Shown here piece after piece: positions 7,122 through 9,269 of a DNA stretch of 9,269 bases; the stretch's first letter is position 1; every line of letters starts with the position of its first letter. The notes beneath the pieces are model-generated. The model saw only the letters and a list, made by a program, of their open reading frames with translations. It was not told where the DNA came from and did no database searches. The translations under genes and the position numbers were made by a program. Source of the DNA: an uncultured Rhodospirillaceae bacterium (GTDB lineage: Bacteria > Pseudomonadota > Alphaproteobacteria > Rhodospirillales > UBA2165). The stretch lies in the NCBI GenBank assembly GCA_913041095.1, contig CAJWIB010000081.1, positions 1 to 9,269 on the forward strand. Direction: 5' to 3'.

Positions 7122-8063
7122 TTAGAGAGTTTTCAAAAACTCTTCAATATCTTCCGGTGTTTGAATTGAAATGCTGTTGAGTTCGCGGTCGATGCGCCGC
7201 GCTAGGCCAGTCAACACTTTGCCGGCTCCAATCTCAACCAAAGTATCAACACCATTATTTTTCATAAAGAGAACTGATTCCCGCCAGCGCACCCGCGCAG
7301 TTACCTGCTCGACCAACAGACGCCGAATTTCATCCGGTGCCGATTGCGCATCCGCAGTGACGTTGGCGACCACCGGAACAATCGGCTCATCGATCAATAA
7401 CACCGCTAGCTCATCGGCCATAATATCGGCTACCGGTGCCATCATTGCACAATGGAATGGCGCGCTTACCGGCAGTATAATACTGCGTTTTGCACCTTTT
7501 TCCGTGGCAATTTCCACCGCCCGTTCAATTGCTGCCGTAGCGCCACTTAAGACGATTTGCCCTGGCGCATTATCATTGGCAGCGGTGCAAATCTCACCTT
7601 GTGCAGCTTCAGCCGCGATCTCTTCCGCGACATCCATTTCAACACCCATCAAGGCCGCCATCGTACCCTCACCCACCGGCACTGCCTCCTGCATGGCGCT
7701 GCCGCGGATTTTCAAAATACGCGCTGCATCGGCGACGCCAAAGGCTTTGGCAGCTGTCAGGGCGGAATATTCACCTAGCGAATGGCCGGCGACGAATTTG
7801 GCAGTGTCGCCAATCGCCAAACCGCCTGCCGTTTCAAGAATGCGCATGATTGCCAGACTTACCGCCATCAATGCTGGCTGGGTGTTCGCGGTAAGCGTCA
7901 AATCTTCTTCAGGCCCCTCAAACATCAACTTGGTTAGCGGTTGACTTAAGGCCTCATCAACTTCTTCAAATAGCTGTTTGGCAACCGGAAAAACTGATGC
8001 CAGTTCTTTACCCATGCCCATGGCTTGTGAGCCTTGGCCGGGAAATACGAATGCGCATGTCAT
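7122..8063 (-). CDS. fabD: Malonyl-CoA:ACP transacylase FabD
   Basis: FabD transfers malonyl from coenzyme A to AcpP, supplying the extender unit for fatty acid synthesis. The 313 residues fit the family. The acyltransferase fold is shown by FPGQGSQAMGMG (7-18), the nucleophile elbow GHSLGEY with S95, the carboxylate-binding R120 in ILKIRGSAMQEAVP, and catalytic H204 in VSAPFHCAMM. These positions run three ahead of S92, R117 and H201 in E. coli FabD. The ending VLTGLARRIDRE is typical. It is the first gene of the fab cluster, downstream of a good promoter candidate. The immediate upstream ribosome binding site is weak (GGGT, 6 nt before ATG), and a four-codon frame ending in the start codon lies just before it. 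Confidence 0.97.
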   Translation of the reverse strand: MTCAFVFPGQGSQAMGMGKELASVFPVAKQLFEEVDEALSQPLTKLMFEGPEEDLTLTANTQPALMAVSLAIMRILETAGGLAIGDTAKFVAGHSLGEYSALTAAKAFGVADAARILKIRGSAMQEAVPVGEGTMAALMGVEMDVAEEIAAEAAQGEICTAANDNAPGQIVLSGATAAIERAVEIATEKGAKRSIILPVSAPFHCAMMAPVADIMADELAVLLIDEPIVPVVANVTADAQSAPDEIRRLLVEQVTARVRWRESVLFMKNNGVDTLVEIGAGKVLTGLARRIDRELNSISIQTPEDIEEFLKTL

Positions 8064-8099
8064 TTATTACCCATACTGAATAGTTATCCTTAAAAAGGA

Positions 8100-8127
8100 G
8101 TGATAAACGACGCGTGGTATCTGTCAA
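8100..8127 (-). promoter_or_regulatory. Candidate sigma-70-type promoter for the fabD-fabG operon
   Basis: Read on the - strand, a perfect -35 box TTGACA (8127-8122) is followed after 16 bp by TATCAC (8105-8100), which matches four of six positions of the -10 consensus. Initiation would fall near 8093, about 30 nt before the fabD ATG. Location at the head of the cluster in a divergent spacer supports it. The -10 is not ideal, and a shift of one base is possible. Confidence 0.55.
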
Positions 8128-8158
8128 GCTATGTAACCACTAATAATCCAACGATCGC

Positions 8159-8186
8159 TTGCACAACAACTGAATATCTATATAGT
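8159..8186 (+). promoter_or_regulatory. Candidate sigma-70-type promoter for rpsF-rpsR
   Basis: TTGCAC (8159-8164) and TATAGT (8181-8186) are separated by 16 bp. The -10 matches five of six consensus positions and the -35 only its TTG core. Start of transcription would be near 8193, giving a leader of about 100 nt before rpsF, enough for the autoregulatory structure proposed at its end. An offset CTATAT at 8178-8183 is an alternative -10. Confidence 0.5.
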
Positions 8187-8261
8187 GCGCCGCTTCGCAT
8201 TTCCTTGCCAGTAAATACGTTCGTAGGTGCTGGCTATGCCTGGACTGGATCAATGGTGATT

Positions 8262-8290
8262 TATCCGGGTTGAGACAAGCCGAAAGGATA
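8262..8290 (+). promoter_or_regulatory. Candidate S6:S18-binding leader hairpin covering the rpsF ribosome binding site
   Basis: TATCC (8262-8266) can pair with GGATA (8286-8290). Inside, GG-TTG (8267-8268, 8270-8272) pairs with CAA-CC (8276-8278, 8280-8281) around the loop AGA, with one G-G mismatch. GAAA (8282-8285) remains as a one-sided bulge, so a CCG trinucleotide (8280-8282) sits at the bulge. The Shine-Dalgarno AAAGGA (8283-8288) is partly in the outer stem. rpsF leaders in many bacteria carry a hairpin with a conserved CCG that mimics the 16S rRNA site of the S6:S18 complex and allows feedback repression. Base pairing is seen; family membership is inferred by resemblance. Confidence 0.45.
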
Positions 8291-8294
8291 CAAT

Positions 8295-8810
8295 ATGTCT
8301 TTATATGAAAGCGTGTTTATCGCACGCCAAGAAATCTCTTCTCAACAAGTAGAAGCTCTTGCCGACGCTTATGAAAACGTCATCAAAGATAACGGTGGCA
8401 GCGTTGAAAAGCGCGAAAACTGGGGGCTCAGATCTCTCGCCTATAAAATTAAAAAAAACCGCAAAGGCCATTACGTGCTTTTCAATATCGATGCGCCAGT
8501 CGATGCATTGCATGAAATGGAACGCCAAATGCGATTAAACGAAGACGTGCTGCGTTACTTGACATTGCGCGTTAGTGAGATCGAAGAAGGCCCTTCAATT
8601 CCGGCCCAGGTTCAAGCTCGCGCTGATCGTGATGATCGTCCCGCCCGGAGCTATAAAGATACACGGGATAGCAATGAAAAACCTGATGAAACGCAAGCTA
8701 AAACCGAAGAAACCGCCAAAGTAAGTGATGAGCCAGTTGAGGAAGCAGAAGCAGAAACTGAAGTAGAAGCGGAAGCCGAAGCCGAACCTAAAGCTGAGGG
8801 AGAAGAATAA
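8295..8810 (+). CDS. rpsF: 30S ribosomal protein S6 with long acidic C-terminal tail
   Basis: S6 binds the central domain of 16S rRNA as a heterodimer with S18 on the 30S platform. The first about 97 residues are the conserved ferredoxin-like core, beginning LYESVFIAR and including the hallmark MRLNEDVLRYLTLRV (79-93). The remaining about 74 residues form an extension: a charged, arginine-containing linker (about 103-124), then a tail (128-171) in which 19 of 44 residues are Asp or Glu, ending in EA-type repeats. Total length is 171, against about 95 for the core alone; many alphaproteobacteria carry extensions but this one is on the long side. AAAGGA lies 6 nt before ATG at 8295. The TAA stop shares one base with the rpsR ATG, so translation is coupled. 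Identity is secure; the tail is probably disordered. Confidence 0.97.
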   Translation: MSLYESVFIARQEISSQQVEALADAYENVIKDNGGSVEKRENWGLRSLAYKIKKNRKGHYVLFNIDAPVDALHEMERQMRLNEDVLRYLTLRVSEIEEGPSIPAQVQARADRDDRPARSYKDTRDSNEKPDETQAKTEETAKVSDEPVEEAEAETEVEAEAEAEPKAEGEE

Positions 8811-9100
8811 TGGCTGATTTTGATAATGATAGATCCTCAGAAGATCGCCCACGCGGCGGTGGCGGAGGCGGTGGTGGACGCCGGCCATTCTTTCGGCGCC
8901 GTAAAACCTGCCCTTTCTCCGGGTCTAACGCACCGAAAATTGATTACAAAGACACCAAACTGCTGTCCCGTTATATTTCGGAACGCGGTAAAATTGTCCC
9001 AAGTCGTATTACGGCCGTTTCGGCCAAGAAACAACGCGAACTTGCTCGGGCAATCAAGCGTGCTCGTTTCTTAGCGCTCTTGCCATACGTTTCTCAATAG
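8810..9100 (+). CDS. rpsR: 30S ribosomal protein S18 with glycine-rich N-terminus
   Basis: S18 is the partner of S6 on the 30S platform. The 96 residues contain the conserved RRPFFRRRKTCPFSG (24-38), IDYKD (44-48), LLSRYISERGKIVPSRIT (51-68) and AKKQRELARAIKRARFLALLPY (72-93, the typical C-terminal helix). The first 23 residues are an extension with an acidic start and a run of eight glycines at 16-23. Such Gly/Arg-rich N-termini occur in S18 of some Rhodospirillales-like alphaproteobacteria. The ATG overlaps the rpsF stop (TAATG), and the end of rpsF supplies purine-rich GAGGGAGAAG as ribosome binding site. A single CPF-type cysteine is present, so this is not the classic zinc-binding C-plus form. 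Confidence 0.97.
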   Translation: MADFDNDRSSEDRPRGGGGGGGGRRPFFRRRKTCPFSGSNAPKIDYKDTKLLSRYISERGKIVPSRITAVSAKKQRELARAIKRARFLALLPYVSQ

Positions 9101-9220
9101 AAACGCAAATACAGTTAAAAGTGTGATAGCAGCTGTTCGGATTCACCTTTTATAATTCGGATCGCTCACCTGCTTTCAGTTGACCGGTTGTGGGATAGGA
9201 AAAAGCGGGATGTATCCATA

Positions 9221-9269
9221 ATGTATCGGGAAACTACCGTCGCGATAGGTGCAGGCCTCGCCAGTGCTC
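9221..9269 (+). CDS. Start of a probable DUF2232-type membrane protein (3' end outside the window)
   Basis: An ATG at 9221 opens a frame that stays open to the right edge and gives 16 residues, MYRETTVAIGAGLASA. The start looks like the first part of a small-residue-rich transmembrane helix. In alphaproteobacteria a DUF2232 (YybS-like) polytopic membrane protein commonly lies between rpsR and rplI, and this start is consistent with it. The ribosome binding site is weak: GGGA about 8 nt upstream. The fragment is too short for proof, so the call rests mainly on gene order. The preceding spacer (9101-9220) holds an isolated TATAAT at 9151-9156 without a convincing -35 box. Confidence 0.45.
   Translation, partial: MYRETTVAIGAGLASA

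Noticed and set aside
6768..7169. A 133-codon open frame on the + strand across fabG and the fabD end
   Set aside because: It is antisense to two complete enzymes, has Ser/Ala-rich composition and no ribosome binding site of note.
7171..7944. A 257-codon open frame on the + strand opposite fabD
   Set aside because: It lies wholly inside fabD on the opposite strand; its translation is dominated by Ser, Ala, Thr and Ile with no recognisable motif, as expected for the complement of a real gene. fabD has all catalytic residues.
8745..8807. Tandem repeat at the end of rpsF as a CRISPR-like or mobile repeat
   Set aside because: The GAA-GCN pattern is in frame with the rpsF coding sequence and codes for its acidic tail; it has no spacers and no conserved unit length.
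9117..9151. Possible terminator after rpsR (AAAAGTG with CACCTTTT)
   Set aside because: The arms need a bulged base, are mostly A-T, enclose a loop of about 20 nt and lack a clean T-run. The next gene on the same strand is probably in the same operon.
9180..9185. TTGACC as a -35 box for the downstream gene
   Set aside because: No acceptable -10 sequence lies 15 to 19 bp downstream.
9210..9221. Three-codon frame ATG TAT CCA TAA overlapping the last ATG of the window
   Set aside because: Too short to distinguish from chance, and the downstream gene is itself only partly visible.

Overview
The window reads as a piece of a core housekeeping chromosome from an alphaproteobacterium, probably near Rhodospirillales. 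This assignment rests on gene order and protein style (pdxA-rsmA beside gmk-yicC, mltG-fabF-acpP-fabG-fabD, then rpsF-rpsR, an S18 with an extended glycine-rich N-terminus, and an S6 with a long acidic tail). It is not based on a marker comparison. I see no rRNA, tRNA, CRISPR array, insertion sequence, phage gene or toxin-antitoxin pair, and almost every stretch is explained by well-known genes.

Layout from left to right. (1) The 3' end of pdxA overlaps rsmA by 4 bp on the + strand. (2) gmk and yicC lie on the - strand, convergent with rsmA across only 3 bp. The gmk start is best placed at a TTG overlapping the yicC stop. (3) One + strand short-chain dehydrogenase/reductase (SDR) gene of unknown substrate sits between yicC and mltG. 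Its 3' end faces mltG across a perfect 13-bp inverted repeat. (4) On the - strand, transcribed in the order fabD, fabG, acpP, fabF, mltG, lies a fatty-acid synthesis cluster ending in a peptidoglycan lytic transglycosylase. (5) A 231-bp divergent control region carries a candidate promoter in each direction and a candidate rpsF leader. (6) On the + strand come rpsF and rpsR, then the first 16 codons of a probable membrane protein of the DUF2232 type at the right edge.

How the genes work together. FabD loads malonyl onto the acyl carrier protein AcpP, FabF condenses it with the growing chain, and FabG reduces the resulting 3-ketoacyl-ACP. MltG sets glycan-strand ends during wall growth, so lipid and wall synthesis share a transcription unit. 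RsmA (16S rRNA dimethylation), S6 and S18 belong to 30S subunit assembly. Gmk supplies GDP, YicC is an RNase-family protein, and PdxA belongs to vitamin B6 synthesis.

The points most worth a second look are regulatory: a hairpin that would cover the rpsF ribosome binding site and resembles the known S6:S18 leader; a clear + strand intrinsic terminator in the fabG-acpP gap, where all genes run on the - strand; and the SDR gene with its inverted repeat, which splits a commonly conserved gene series. I found no convincing undescribed multi-gene system.
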